NCBI RefSeq assembly: GCF_000150955.2
Contig: NC_011689.1
Location: forward strand, 124,001-188,000
Source: Phaeodactylum tricornutum CCAP 1055/1
Taxonomy: Eukaryota > Bacillariophyta > Bacillariophyceae > Surirellales > Neidiaceae
DNA: 64,000 nucleotides
Direction of reading: 5' to 3'
The position numbers and the translations under genes are program-made. The first letter of the stretch is position 1; each line of letters starts with the position of its first letter. Of this stretch, positions 10,281 through 22,252 are shown in pieces. The notes below the pieces were generated by a model. That model was not told the origin of the DNA, searched no databases, and was given only the letters and a program-made list of their open reading frames with translations.

Positions 10281-11055
10281 GCCTCGATCGATCGTTCCGG
10301 TACTGTGATTTCCTCAACGACTCTAGAAATTGCGCCGGACGGGCTTGGCTCTCTCCATCGACTGAAACGTTTGGGAACGGCACGAGTATTTAAGACGATG
10401 GATTCGCTAGCGTCCCACAACGTGCCGTTACCCTACCTCCCTCTAGTTACAGACATGGGCACGCAGGCTGGCTACTGGCGAGGCTGTCGGCGAAACGGGA
10501 AATCACGCACGAATGTCCGGTCGTTGGTCGAACGAGACATTTCGATCGTGGTTGGTTGGGAGGGGGCGGTGGAATGGAATGGATCGTACGGGACCCCCCT
10601 CCCCACCCGCGGGACGGTGCCACCCCTAGAGGGACCAACACGTGTGTCGTCCTACGTCACAGGACACGCAACAACGACACATTCCCTCGAAACGAATGAC
10701 CGGACCGTGCGGCGCCCGGTTCACTACCCAAACTCGTTCGCTCGCTCGGACGGACTCGAACGATTCCCAAACGGTGCTTCCAGTTACGGTACTCGTGTGG
10801 GTAAGCGTATTTGTATGTTTGTAAGTGTGTATAGAGATAGGTACGTGTGTGTGTAAGAGTGTGGGTGTGTATGTACATTACCCACCATCGGATGGATCGA
10901 TCCGTCCATCCCCACTCCCTACACACGTTCCTTCCGCACACACTAGTAGTTCACCAAACCCTCCCTTCCTCTGTTCTCTCCGTTGGGTCTCTGTCTCGAG
11001 TTGTTGGTAATCCAGTACTCGTGTGTGGTCGCTGGTAGTAAGTAGGGACTCCAAA

Positions 11056-14000
11056 ATGTCGGGTTCCCCCACGTCCCGGACTCCGGGACGCACCGGAGCC
11101 GGAGCCGGCGTCCGACAGCGATCCAACCACAACCACAATAATAACAATAACGGTAACAGTCAACCGGGACGATCCTCACGCAACCACAACGACACGCGTC
11201 GAAACGCGTCCCGATCCAACAACAACAACAACAACAGTAGCCGACACCGCCACAAAGGGTCATCCAACCCATCTTCCGACGGGACGCAGTTGCTGCGTGA
11301 CGAGGTACGTCGCGTGGACCAGCCACGAGTGTCAAAGGACACGGTAGGCACACACATATACACTCACACACACACACACACCCAACAACAACAACCACAA
11401 TAATCCATTGCAGGATGTTCTCATTGCCTTTATGCCGTACCTCAAAGACAGTCATTCGGAAGCGGCACGAATACACCAAGCGTACCAGTCGGGCAGTGAT
11501 CAGCGGGCCTTTCTGCAAGCGGCACGGGCCTTTTTGGAACGACAACGTCGCACTGCTCCGTCCGTAGCACCACCAGCGGCAACACCGGAACCAGCACCAG
11601 CACCCACCACGTTGCCGGCGACCAGTGCCGACGCTACGCTCTTCCCTCATCCGCCCCTTCTCCAACCGACCCCCTCGGCAATGGACCAGTCTCCATCCGA
11701 TGTCCACACCATGCTGTTTGGACCCACCAGTGTGTCGCAGCATTCTCTCTTTTCCCCGTTACACCCGACGCAAACCGAATACCGTCCCGAAGCCCTCGAA
11801 GCGCGAGGACTCGATGAAGCCTCCCGTAGCCAACGTCTACCACCGCCCGTGCCCACCAATCGTCCCAACCCTCCACACACGCACCACCACCTCAACAACA
11901 ACAATAATACACTCTCCATGCGCTCTTTAGAACAAGGACTGCACGACCTTTTGAATGATGAGCCCGTGGCGTCTCTACCCGTACAGGGAGCATCCATCTG
12001 GGGTGCCACTCCGGTGGACAGAATACCCCACGGTCCTCCGCCTCCGGTGACTCCGCCCCGAACAGACCCGCTCCCGTCCCACGCGTACCCCTATAACACG
12101 GTGCAGTCGACTGCGACTCCCTGGTCCAGTCCCTCCCGTACCCCAATCCCACCGGGATTGGCTCCGGTCTTCTTGGCTCCCACTCCGTCCCCGGCGGTAC
12201 CGCAAACCGCTGCCGATCCCCCCAGACAACAAACACCGAAACTGTCCGAAGTCCCACCCAAGACCGCCAAAAAGGAAGCGCCCCCTCCGAAACGCTGCTG
12301 GACGTATTTTCACGAGCAGCCCGGTCGTTTGAACGTGGACGGAACATCCGGAGAAGACTCGAGCGTCGTTTTGCCTCTGGCTCCCCGCTCGGAATTGACG
12401 GCCCACTGGACGTTGCCCTTGACCTACTTGCGCCAGTACGCACTAGAACATTTGGGTCCCCGCGTAGGCTTGGAAAAAGTCCTGGCCGGACTCTCTGTGG
12501 GTCTCTTTCGACGGGGCTGCACCGAAAACGGCTCCCAGGCGTCAATCATTTCCAAATGCGTCCTCGGTGAGAACAACCGCACCTACAAATTCTGGAAGGA
12601 CGCCGCATCCGAGTCCGTCCACGGAAAAGTCCCCTTTTACTCTCCCCGGACGCCCGGTCACGTCATACTCCGTATGTACTGGGACAAGAATCCCCTCTAC
12701 ACATTGGCCATGGGGCCCACGCTGCTGGTCCGGGTCACCGAAAACGAATTTGACGGCAGCGTCCGCTTTATCCTCAGCAACTTCAAGGCCAAAAAATCGA
12801 ATCCGACGTCTTTGTCCTCGCTCCACTCGTTGGCGTCGGTACTGGAGACGCCTTTGAGTCGACCGAACGAGTCGGCGGCTCGCGCAACGTGGGGTTGCGT
12901 GCAAGAGGCCCGCAAAGTCCTGGACGCTTGCGCGGCGGAATACGCCAAAACCAGTGCCAAACTCTCCACGTTGGAAGAGACCGTGGACGAACTCAAGAAG
13001 CGTGTGGAGGCCGAGGAAACTTCCTCGCCGAGTGATCGTTCTCTTACGGACGGCGAAAGCCGCGACGGGGCGGATCCGCAGCTCGACTCGGATCTTACTT
13101 TGGACTTGCGGGAAAAGACCAAGACCTTGATGGGTGGACGGGCCTCCTGTGAACGCAAATGGAGAGATTCCCAATTGGCCTTTGCCAGTATCCTCCGCGC
13201 CGTCGTGAGCAATTCCACCCTGTCCGTACTACTGCGTCGGGACTTGATTACGAAAATGCGGATCGAATACGAACTCTGGTGTCCCCTGTCGGAAGAATTT
13301 GCCATTCCCAGTGACACGGCCAAAATGTGGTACGAGCCACTGAAGGATCTGCCACACACCATCACAGCGGACGATTTTCGTTTCTACGCGCAAGTACGCA
13401 CGAAAATGCAAATGCGGACTCTGGGGTTCGACCCCAATCTCGTTTCCCTCGAAGATATTCTTTTCCCGCCCATTCGCGGCAAGACCAAGCAGAGAGTCAT
13501 GGATGCGGGCGCGGTTGGCGTTTTCAACAACGTGTCCGCGGCCATGGGTCAATACTTTCAAAATCTCTACATGGACGAGGACCGTATCGTGCGTCAAAGA
13601 CAGATGATACAAGAACGTACCCAGCACTGTGTTGAGGAGTGCGCCGCCTTCCCGCTGGGGACCAAGGTAGTCATCTTTGGTTCGTCGGCGAACGGTTTCG
13701 GATCTCCCAAATCAGACCTGGACATGTGCTTACAACTTCCCGAGGGCTCCAGATTGAACCACGAAGCAGGTGGGGAAGCCATGGCAAAATTGGCGCAGTA
13801 CTTGGACACTTTTGGCATGAAGAGTGTGGATACGGCTCGTCTTACCGCTCGTATTCCCATCGTCATGTTTCAATGTCCCAACCCCATGTCCACAGGAAAC
13901 GGTGAGGACGATCTAATTGAGTGCGATCTGTCCATGCACAATACTCTGGCCGTTCTGAATACGGCACTCTTGCGGACCTATGCGGAAATTACTCCCGTCA

Positions 14001-14806
14001 CTCGTGTTTTGGCTGCCATTATCAAGCGATGGGCGAAAGCCCGCGACATCAACAATCCAGCTCGACACACTTTGAGTAGCTATGGCTACATCATAATGCT
14101 TCTACACTTTCTTTCCTATCATAAACGCAACGGCAATGGCCTCGTTTCGGCGGTCGCTCCGCCGGAAGGAAACGCGAGCTCGCGGAAGGAGTCCGACCCG
14201 TCGTCGACTCCGCTGCTACCCAACCTACAGTGGATGGATCCCGCGTGGCCCAACTTTCCTAAAGGAACGCCTTACAAAGAGCTTCGCTCGCTACCGAAAG
14301 ACATAAAGGAACATCCACTTGAAGAGAAGAAGACCATTAATGCCTACTTTTACAAGCCCAGTACACCCAACGATAAGGCTCTTTTGCAAATGCTTTTTCC
14401 CGGTCAGGATCTTTCTCTTGCCATTCTGTTGGCCTCCTTTTTCCGATACTATGCATACGAATTCGACTACAAACGACAAGTTGTAAGTCTACACTCAACG
14501 GCCTCCCGTGGTGTTTTGGAACGCGAGGTCAAGGCCGAATTGGATGGGTGGAGAAACTACAGTGCCGCCTTGACTATCGAAGATCCGTTCGAGACCTTTT
14601 ACGACGTGGCGCACGTTTTGCGCGGTGGATACTACCACCGCATTCGGCGCGAATTTACCGTGGCGTATTCCAAAATTGCCGACGCCTCTGCTGGACGTAC
14701 AGGCAACTGGAATAAGGGAGATTTGCGATCAATGAGTGGGGAAGAGCTGGTTGACTGGATATGTGAACCCGTGTCGAGTGAATCCAACGATACCAATGCC
14801 CCTTGA
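11056..14806 (+). CDS. Terminal nucleotidyltransferase (TUTase / non-canonical poly(A) polymerase)
   Basis: Two exons. Exon 1 starts at the ATG at 11056. Two in-frame donors are possible, GTACGT at 11305 or GTAGGC at 11344; exon 2 runs 11414-14806. The product is 1213 or 1226 residues. The N-terminal third is Asn/Ser/Pro-rich. A middle part (around residues 380-560) looks like a beta-sandwich (KVPFYSPRTPGHVILRMYW), then comes a short coiled coil. The catalytic core is clear: FGSSANGFGSPKSDLD near 850-866 gives the GS motif and two metal-binding Asp, and ECDLSMHN near 932 gives the third. A PAP-associated domain follows, ending in the hallmark IEDPFETFYDVAHVL. Such enzymes add U or A to RNA 3' ends. 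Substrate and nucleotide choice cannot be told. The intron carries a CA repeat. Confidence 0.88.
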
Positions 14807-14942
14807 ATATAAAAAATATACATTTGTAAGCGAGTGTGTCGGGCCCAGTCGGATCAGCTTTCCCGAGTACCCAAAATAGATGTTAAAAATTGCGCAATCT
14901 TCCTACAGTTAATGTATCTCCTTGTCGTAAAAGTATAGCGTT

Positions 14943-16484
14943 TTATGAAGAAGCGCCGTGCACGTGGTTGGCGTGATCCGCAAATTTGGCAATGTATCCC
15001 ATGGGGGAATCTTTCATTCGCGGCAAGTGCTGTTCGTTCCAATTTTCTACGTCCAAGCCGAGTTGGAGTAGATCGTTCACTTCGATCAATTCCTTGAACC
15101 AAAGAAGACTGGGCCACAACGGAGTTGGTAACTTTTCCCACCGGTCCAGTCCCTCATGCGCCAACACGAACGCCCTCGGCAGCATCCCTTGCCAAGGTTT
15201 GGAGGAACCGCTAAAGTGCATAAAATCACGGTAGGGAGGCACGCACTCGTAGGCAGTATTTTGAACGAGACAGGACGACTTCTTTGCCCTGGCTTCGTCC
15301 GTTGTGTAATTGTTGAACGGAGTGGTGAGATTGGCCGCCATTTGGGGTTGGCCGTCGACTGTCCCCGGCACCCAGTTTTCCACCCGTTCGCCAATGACCA
15401 GAGTTACGTCCTGTTGGGCGTACTTCAAAAAGTAGTACAGCAATCCTTGGTCGGAGTGACCGGCGTGGAAGCGCCAGGCTTGACCGTTGCGCAGGACTGC
15501 GCGCCATTCGTCTCCTGCCTTTTGAAAGTTGTGACCCCAGCCGTTCCGCCAGTCAAAGTGAGGATAAGGCAAGGTTTTGGCTTCCTCGTGGTGCCGGGCC
15601 ACAATGCCTTGCAGCCGTTGCCAGGCCTTTTCGTGGGGCTCGACCATGAAAAACCCCGCGTTACAGGGCTCGCCTCGAGTAGCAATAATGAGATTGGGTC
15701 GGATGAGGGATGCTTCGCCCTGGTCCGATAGATGGAATAGGTAGTCGAGATTGGCAAGGGGGATAAGGTCGGCGTCGAGAAAAAGAACGCGTCGGTATTC
15801 GGTCATCCGGAAGACGAGGAATTTGTTGTACACGAATTCGGCGAACGAGTCGGACTCGGATTGGGGCAGCATTTTCACGCGAACGCCCAATGTATGGAGA
15901 GCGCGCATGTCTTCCGCGGGAAGCTCGGTCAGATTCGAATCGGGGGCGAGCTGTGCGAGGACCCAGAAATCGGCTTGCGAGCCGAGTTTTTGCAAGGAAT
16001 GAAAGGATACGAGAATGTCGTAGATGAATCCCTTGTAGGCGGGTCGATCTTCGTGAATGGCTCCAATAACAAAAGTGTAGGCGTACGGTGACGATGGTGC
16101 TCGGGGCTGGGACGAGCCAGTGGCTAGCCAGGAAGTAGCGGCAGCGGCAGGGGTACTCGTAGTGGGTATGAACACCGGAATCGACACGGATTGATTTTGG
16201 TGCCGTCTCCTTACATTCCGCTCGTCCGGCACCAACGATTCCGGATCTCGATCGGCCGGAGATTGCAGTACGAACAGAAAGGAGGAGAAGTGGAGCGCAA
16301 CAATGGCAAACATCAAAAGGTTGCGCGCGCACAGACACGTACGCACCCACGCACTGCGTGGCGGCAACGAGGCCGACCCCGACTGGTTTGGTACTGATGG
16401 GTCTGTCCCGGTTGTGCCACTGACCACAGTGTGCCGCGATGACCAAAGGTGGATGTTGGGGGTCGAAACGGACGTGGCCTTCAT
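14943..16484 (-). CDS. Glycogenin-like (GT8) glycosyltransferase, type II membrane protein
   Basis: A single exon of 513 residues from the ATG at 16484; an in-frame GTG lies further upstream. A signal anchor (LLMFAIVALHFSSFLFVL, about residues 55-73) is followed by a Pro/Ser/Thr stem and a GT8-like fold: YDILVSFHSLQKLG, then YRRVLFLDADLIPLANLDYL with the metal-binding DxD at D237/D239, then PCNAGFFMVEP and HFDWRNGWGHNFQKAG. The HAGHSDQGLLYYFLKY segment matches the D-Q-x-x-L step of the family. It should act in the Golgi or ER lumen on a nucleotide-sugar donor; the sugar and acceptor are unknown. It is divergent from another glycosyltransferase at 17682 and its stop lies 136 bp from the nucleotidyltransferase stop (convergent). 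Confidence 0.88.
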   Translation of the reverse strand: MKATSVSTPNIHLWSSRHTVVSGTTGTDPSVPNQSGSASLPPRSAWVRTCLCARNLLMFAIVALHFSSFLFVLQSPADRDPESLVPDERNVRRRHQNQSVSIPVFIPTTSTPAAAATSWLATGSSQPRAPSSPYAYTFVIGAIHEDRPAYKGFIYDILVSFHSLQKLGSQADFWVLAQLAPDSNLTELPAEDMRALHTLGVRVKMLPQSESDSFAEFVYNKFLVFRMTEYRRVLFLDADLIPLANLDYLFHLSDQGEASLIRPNLIIATRGEPCNAGFFMVEPHEKAWQRLQGIVARHHEEAKTLPYPHFDWRNGWGHNFQKAGDEWRAVLRNGQAWRFHAGHSDQGLLYYFLKYAQQDVTLVIGERVENWVPGTVDGQPQMAANLTTPFNNYTTDEARAKKSSCLVQNTAYECVPPYRDFMHFSGSSKPWQGMLPRAFVLAHEGLDRWEKLPTPLWPSLLWFKELIEVNDLLQLGLDVENWNEQHLPRMKDSPMGYIAKFADHANHVHGASS

Positions 16485-17681
16485 GACGGGAAGACACCTA
16501 CCTATCTGTACAATAGAGCCGAAACCGGACCGTTTGTGTTCGTCACTTTGAACGCGCGACGTTAGCACTAATCGATGGTGGTAAGGTAGTGAAGTCGAGA
16601 TGTTAGGCGCGGTTGATTGATTGATTAGTGGTGATTTGGGACTACGAGGCACCACAAGTACTAATTGTGAGGCATTTTCATTTTGTGTTTTGGTGTTGAT
16701 AATTCCATTGGGCCTACTTAGTCTTTCCCAATCCGTTGTGACAAGATTGATATTCTCCTAATCCGCTGTGACAAGATGGATGGTCACCAAGAACCTATCA
16801 GGGTTACATACAGACCTTTAACGTCTTACGAACGTTCTGGTCTTCCCGTTTAGATTTCAAACAAGTCATCGCCATATGAAAGAGTCATTGGCGATTTCGC
16901 TGCATCATACAAACACAATCACGATTCTCAAACTAGTCATAGATCTTATTAGTTCATCGATTTCCATCCTTCGCGTTCTTGCGTTTGTAGCGCTCATCAA
17001 CATTTGCCCCGAGTCCACGCCGGGAATACGGATACGTTCGGCTGAGGGCACACGAGAAGTACACACGAGCCAGTCAGCCTAGTTTCCTTTTGCAGGGATC
17101 TAAATGGATTTTTCGAATCATGGGTAGGCCAACTGACTTTCACTGGGAGCGATGCAATTGACAAAAAGAGCGAGTCATACCAAACGTATTTTCGGGAATG
17201 ACTTTTTGTGAATTCGTTCGAACCTAGAATCGAGGGGACTTACGGTTTGATTTATGCGCGCCGACGCTCGTCGCCTACGGCAATGTGAGTAGCTTGGGCT
17301 TGTTCGGTCCTCGCTAGCACAGCCCACCCATAAGCGTACCATCAAAGGGAAGGCCACATCTGCGAGTTTTCTATATTTGTTAGTGTTCTCTTAGGAAGAA
17401 GACTAACGCCAGACATCAGAGTATCTACGGTGTCTACCTGCTACCCTACCCTCTATACTCCAGTAGGATAGGTTCCTACTGGTCGGTGTGCTCGGCCCCG
17501 AAATCAATTGGGAAAGTTGTCGAGACTGTGCGGCATCGTTCTGCGATTCCTGTCGTCATGCGTCCTGTTTGGGAAAATCTTCCACAGCTCGCTCCTTTGC
17601 ACCGTTTAGGATTTTTGGGTGAACACTTTTGTTCGTGTTTTGTGTCCCGTGTGTAGTCGTGCCTCGCGTCACGTCACCGTG
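16485..17681. promoter_or_regulatory. Shared divergent promoter of two glycosyltransferase genes
   Basis: 1.2 kb between two outward-facing glycosyltransferase genes. It contains an imperfect tandem repeat, AATCCGTTGTGACAAGAT at 16730 and a near copy at 16760 (period 30). No supportable gene is present. Confidence 0.5.
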
Positions 17682-19142
17682 ATGTTCCGCACGAGTATCC
17701 TGTCACGGCGTCGCGGAGTGGTCCCGAGAACGTCGTCGAAGTTTGCCGGTCTCGCGGGGTACGCCTTGGTCACGCTGTTGGTGTTGTGGTGTGCGAGCCA
17801 AGAGACCGTCGACGATCTCCGAGGATACCGCGTCCCCGACGTGCCTCACGACCCCAACACACTATCGTCGACGGACACACCGCCGCTGTCGTCCTTCACG
17901 GACCATTCCGAGAGGACGATTCCCACGGTAGCCTACGCCGTTTCCTTAATCAAATGTGGCGATCGCCACAACAACGCCGACGGATTGTCGGACGCCGCCG
18001 CTGTCCTACGGCACTCGATCCATCGACATTCCGTACGGGACTCGGCCAGTGCCAGTAGGTACGACTACAAAATGTACGCCATTGTGCACGAGCAAGCGAC
18101 CGAGTGCGCGGACCCATTCCACCAGTTGGGTTTTGAGGTTTTGGTCCGCGCGCCTCCCGTACAGACCCACGAAATTCGGAACGAATACTTGCGCACACAC
18201 ATACACCGCGAGGTGTGCTGCGGTGCCGACGAATTCGTCAAACTGTACGCGTACCAAATTACCGAGCACCCCGTCGTGGTCCACGTCGATATCGATTTCG
18301 TCCTCCACCGACCCTTGGATGATTTGTTTGACGTCTTGATTAACAACGACTCGGCTGCCCAGGCGCGGGTGGACCGGGAGTTTCCGGATACACCCTGGCC
18401 CGCCCGCACGGACGCCTTTATGACGCGCGATTGGTCGCAAGTTATACCGGGACGCAAGCCGGGATATCAAGCGGGATTTATTGCACACAAACCCGACCCA
18501 GTAGTGTTTGAGGAACTCGTGCACGTTATCAAGACGGCTAATTACACGGAAGGATTCGGAAGGGGCAATGGTTGGGGTGGTCTGGGCTACGGAACTTTTG
18601 TCGGAGCCATGGCCATGCAAGGACTGTTGGCTTACTACTACGACATCAAGCATCCTGATCGCTGGGTTGAACTCAACCAATGCAGGCACAACCACATGGG
18701 TATGGATATTCGCTTCCGGGGTCCACCGGGATTTCGAGCCAACCATCCAAATAAAGGAAAATGTCGAAACAATCGAGAAACATGTGAAGATTGTATGTAC
18801 ACTGATCCGGACGAAATCTACAGTATTCACTTTTCACCGTGTCGGAAGCCTTGGAATTGCGTGGGGGAGTCGGCACGGCGAGGAAGCGGCTTTTTACCGG
18901 AAGGCGTAGTGGATCCCCCGCACTGTCGCCAACTCTTGCGTATTTGGCACGACTTACGAACGGACTTGGAGCAGAAGCTTCACACATTGACGGCGGACGA
19001 AACGATTCGACGGGGTCAAACTGGTACATTCATGCCGGACACTTTTATGGGACACTGCAATGGCCATGGACCTGAGCATTACTTGAGCTTGTCGGGAACT
19101 CCCGAAACCTTGGTCCAAATTCCCAATCTTTACCAAAAGTAA
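17682..19142 (+). CDS. Glycosyltransferase with nucleotide-diphospho-sugar fold, type II membrane protein
   Basis: A single exon of 486 residues from the first ATG at 17682; a GTG lies 63 nt upstream in frame. A signal anchor (AGLAGYALVTLLVLWCAS, residues 22-39) is followed by a catalytic domain with HPVVVHVDIDFVLHRPLDDL (DxD at D203/D205), RKPGYQAGFIAHKPD and GRGNGWGGLGYGTF. These resemble GT8/GT32-like transferases. Six or more Cys follow in a DIRFRGPPG...CMYTDPDEIYSIHF region, likely disulfide-bonded in a lumenal domain; the core DPDEIYSIHFSPC block probably closes the active site. It shares an intergenic region with the GT8-like gene on the other strand, which hints at co-regulated glycan work, though the two proteins are only distantly alike. 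Confidence 0.82.
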   Translation: MFRTSILSRRRGVVPRTSSKFAGLAGYALVTLLVLWCASQETVDDLRGYRVPDVPHDPNTLSSTDTPPLSSFTDHSERTIPTVAYAVSLIKCGDRHNNADGLSDAAAVLRHSIHRHSVRDSASASRYDYKMYAIVHEQATECADPFHQLGFEVLVRAPPVQTHEIRNEYLRTHIHREVCCGADEFVKLYAYQITEHPVVVHVDIDFVLHRPLDDLFDVLINNDSAAQARVDREFPDTPWPARTDAFMTRDWSQVIPGRKPGYQAGFIAHKPDPVVFEELVHVIKTANYTEGFGRGNGWGGLGYGTFVGAMAMQGLLAYYYDIKHPDRWVELNQCRHNHMGMDIRFRGPPGFRANHPNKGKCRNNRETCEDCMYTDPDEIYSIHFSPCRKPWNCVGESARRGSGFLPEGVVDPPHCRQLLRIWHDLRTDLEQKLHTLTADETIRRGQTGTFMPDTFMGHCNGHGPEHYLSLSGTPETLVQIPNLYQK

Positions 19143-19431
19143 AGTATCCTTCCATAGCGAATTCACAGTCAAAAATATCCAAATTTGTTCAAATGCAGGG
19201 TCTGCAATCCAGGAAGCAAACGTCCACTCCTGGCTCCTAATTTACTGATCTGAACAGAAATGCCTCAGCCTATGGAAGTTCCACCACATACAAGTGCCCG
19301 ACCAAGAAATAATGTATGGATTGACCTACTCATTTAAGTAAGAACCTTACATTTACTTACAGTTGGTGACAACCTGGTCGAACACGGAACACCGCAAACT
19401 AAAGACAAGGCAACACTCAAGAGAAAAGACT

Positions 19432-22252
19432 TCAGAAATCATTGAATCGAGTTCCAACTGTTTTGAAGAGACAGTTCATTGAGAAGTCGGGAGCGCAGGT
19501 GGAGATACGGCGGTCCAACTCATCACCGTGTTCGTGGCTGCTCGCCAAATGCTCGAGTTGACGGTCGGTGAGGTCGGGTACGACCTCCTTGAGATGACGC
19601 TTGCGATCATCCATATCGGCATATCCGGCTTCCAGGCGACGGCTCACCGTCTGGGCCGACGCGACCCACTGGTTAATGGAGACGAAGCTACCAACGGAAG
19701 CATCAAGATCGGCGCAGACAATTTTGGCGCGACGAGCCATTTCTTCGTAGACTGTAATGTCACGGTAGAGCTGAAGGCGAGTAAAATCGGCCTCCGTATA
19801 CCCAGATCCATAGAAAGAGACAATGTTTTCCGCACCAGCTCCACGGAATCCAAAGTTGTAGGTAGTGGTACGAATACCAAGAACATCGCGAAAGAAGGAC
19901 GAAACGAACCCTTCCTGAATGCCGAGATAGGGAGCTTTGTACTGTAACCAGGCGTAAGCGCCAGCTTTCGCGTTGGTGACGTCAAGGACCGGGCAATTCT
20001 CGAACCCTGAAATAACTGCGTTCCACTTTTCGTCCATGATTTCAGTGTAAGCTCCAACCCAGGACGTGGGGTCGGAGATGGGTCGGGACATAATCATCTC
20101 CCAGAGTTGCATCTGGCCGTACCAGCTCCATTCAGAATAGAGACCATTGGTCATGCTGTGCAAGGATTCAAAAGCGTTCACAACGGCATCATGGCTTGTC
20201 ACTGGCTCTTCCTTATATACGACAAACCCAGCGCGGACGCTGGCAGAGTATCCCTTAGTGATCGAGAAAGACCACGACGCACAGTCTGGACGGTCTCCCG
20301 TGGGTACTTCATATCCCTGTGGTTGACAAAAAAGAAGCGTAAGCCAAGCACCAATCATAGCAACGACAAGAGAGTCCAATCCACGTACAGTCATTCCAAA
20401 ATACATTGGCCAGACGTAGACACCGTCACAAACACGGCGGTTGGAGTCGGCAATCTGAGGGGTCTTCAATTTCCCAGTTGGGTTTTCGGGCCAAACCATG
20501 CTTTCGAACCAGGGCGAGTTGGGGGAGTCGGAGTTTGCAGGGTACATAACGCCGTCCGCTCCCATCTCCTCGGGGAATGGAGTCAACGGAAGCCAGCCAC
20601 GAACAGTAATAGTGATGGTTTTGTCATTGCAAGTAGTCGCGTTTGCGTTGAAGCAAGCACACTCTTCGCCGTTGTAGAACGTGTCAGAGAACTGGTTGGC
20701 AATGGCTGCTGAGTCGCTGGGAGCGTATGAGTAGGCAGGGACTTCCTGCAGAACGTAAATATCACGAGTACAAGTGGTGCGAGCAATCTCGAGCGCCTGA
20801 TTTTTAACGAAATCAAGGTCAGTGAAAGGATCTTTGAGAAGAATGCACCCAAAAAGCGACCAGACTTACCTTGGCAGCCCAAAGACCGACCATTCCAGAT
20901 TCGGCCCCTTCTGTCATGGTAGTATCATAGTCCACCAGTTCGCCCTCTGTAAAAGCACCCAAGTAGGCCAAGAAGTCTTTAGCCATGGCGCGAGCATCAG
21001 CACTGTCATCAAATGCATCTTCGACGTCCACGCCGACGTCGTATGCTGGATACGGTCCGCGGTTGAAGGGGAAGGAAACGACGGGATTCAGTCTGTTTCA
21101 GAAAAGCGTGTGGATGTTATCGTTAGACAACTGAATTCGGCTACGTTTATAGACCGATTTGGGCAATCGGCAAAGACTTTTGGAACTTACCCGGTTCGCT
21201 TGTTGAGTTCAAATTTGTCCAACGGATCTCCCCAAAGAATCCAATAGGTACGGTTTTCGGTAGAAAAACCTGTTTCAACACAGGAAGTTCCGTCCCAAGC
21301 CAAGGGGTACTGGGCGGCCAAGGCACCTTCTTCATCCAACATACCCTGAGAGTCTTGGGCACATGGGAAGTATCCCTTTTCTCCGACACAACCTTCGTAG
21401 CCCCCGTAAACACTGGGATGATGCTTCCAGTAGAGGGACTCGGGAGGGCAAGTTTCAAAATCTCCGGACTGAGATTCACGCATGACGATTTCGTCGGATG
21501 TGGCGTCAGTGTAGATTTCGACTTCAATGGGAACCAGTTCACACTCGGCCGTAGTATCCTGAGCAGTTGCGGTGGGGGCGTTAGCCAAGAATCCACCCAG
21601 AGCGGAAGCCGCCGCCACGGTGGTGGCGGGTAGGCCGGCTCCCATACCGAACATGACGGGCAAAGCAAATCCAAGCGTCGAGGTCATGTAAGACGCGGCG
21701 GAACCTTCGGCGTCGGTTGGGGCGGGGGCGGGAACCGCAGGGTCACCACCACTACCAGAGTCACCACAGAGTTCTCCAGCCGTGACGGTGAGAACACCAT
21801 CCTGCTCTTCCACAAGTGGAGCACGCCCGTAACTCTTGAAGACTACCTTATTACCTTGGGTAGAGTCGCTTACACTGCATCGTGAGAGGTACATTCGAGT
21901 GAGATTTACTGTTACTTGCTTTTCATTGTCAGAGAATAGATCCAATGGGGATGGGACAGATTTGGGAAATACTAAACAGACGTTTCCACCACGCTCGCAG
22001 TTCTGCTCACACTGTCAAACGCCAAAAGGCTGTGAAGCCAACCCTCGCATCCAAAGATTCATTCAACCGATTCATTCGTTCAAAGAAAAACAAGACAACG
22101 CAATGGCTAACTTACCGAGTGACGGTGGGAATGAACCCACTGAAAGCCAAACGAGTGTTGGCTCCAATGTCCATCTCCATCATATCGGTACACTGAGCCT
22201 GTGCGCCCCAGGCCATGGTCGCCGCCAGGAAGGCGGAAGCGGAAATCTTCAT
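19432..22252 (-). CDS. Secreted alliinase/TAA1-like PLP aminotransferase with a novel N-terminal module
   Basis: Five exons by my reading: 22252-22116, 21874-21191, 21092-20870, 20796-20389 and 20316-19432, all with GTAAGT or GTACGT donors and CAG acceptors, giving 778 residues. A signal peptide (MKISASAFLAATMAWGAQA) opens the protein. Residues 21-88 form a beta-rich module also found in the divergent neighbour, then come a Pro-rich linker, an Ala/Gly-rich hydrophobic stretch (105-145) and TATAQD. The enzyme part matches the alliinase / tryptophan aminotransferase family: WGDPL, TEGAESGMVGL, WPENPTGK, CDGVYVWPMYFG, and SITKGYSASVRAG with the PLP lysine at K505 and a conserved Arg seven residues on; KAGAYAWLQYK stands at the usual C-terminal substrate site. 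These enzymes transaminate or lyse amino acids. The substrate is unknown. The last intron is 72 nt, in frame and stop-free, so an intron-retaining isoform is conceivable. Confidence 0.85.

Larger units (their letters stand above)
9983..11055. promoter_or_regulatory. Divergent intergenic region rich in microsatellites
   Basis: About 1.07 kb separates the minus-strand ARM gene from the plus-strand nucleotidyltransferase, so both promoters must lie here. It contains a TAC-type repeat (9984-10012), a 13-G run, GGAATA/GGATA repeats around 10170-10185, a TATG repeat and GT-rich stretches near 10800-10870. A 196-codon plus-strand frame at 10266-10856 starts inside the TATG repeat and is not called. 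Confidence 0.5.

Noticed and set aside
10266-10856. 196-codon frame in the divergent promoter region
   Set aside because: It begins inside a TATG microsatellite and runs through simple-sequence DNA, with no family signal.
16485-16655. 57-residue N-terminal extension of the GT8-like protein
   Set aside because: It relies on a GTG start; the ATG at 16484 leaves the signal anchor at a normal distance from the N-terminus.
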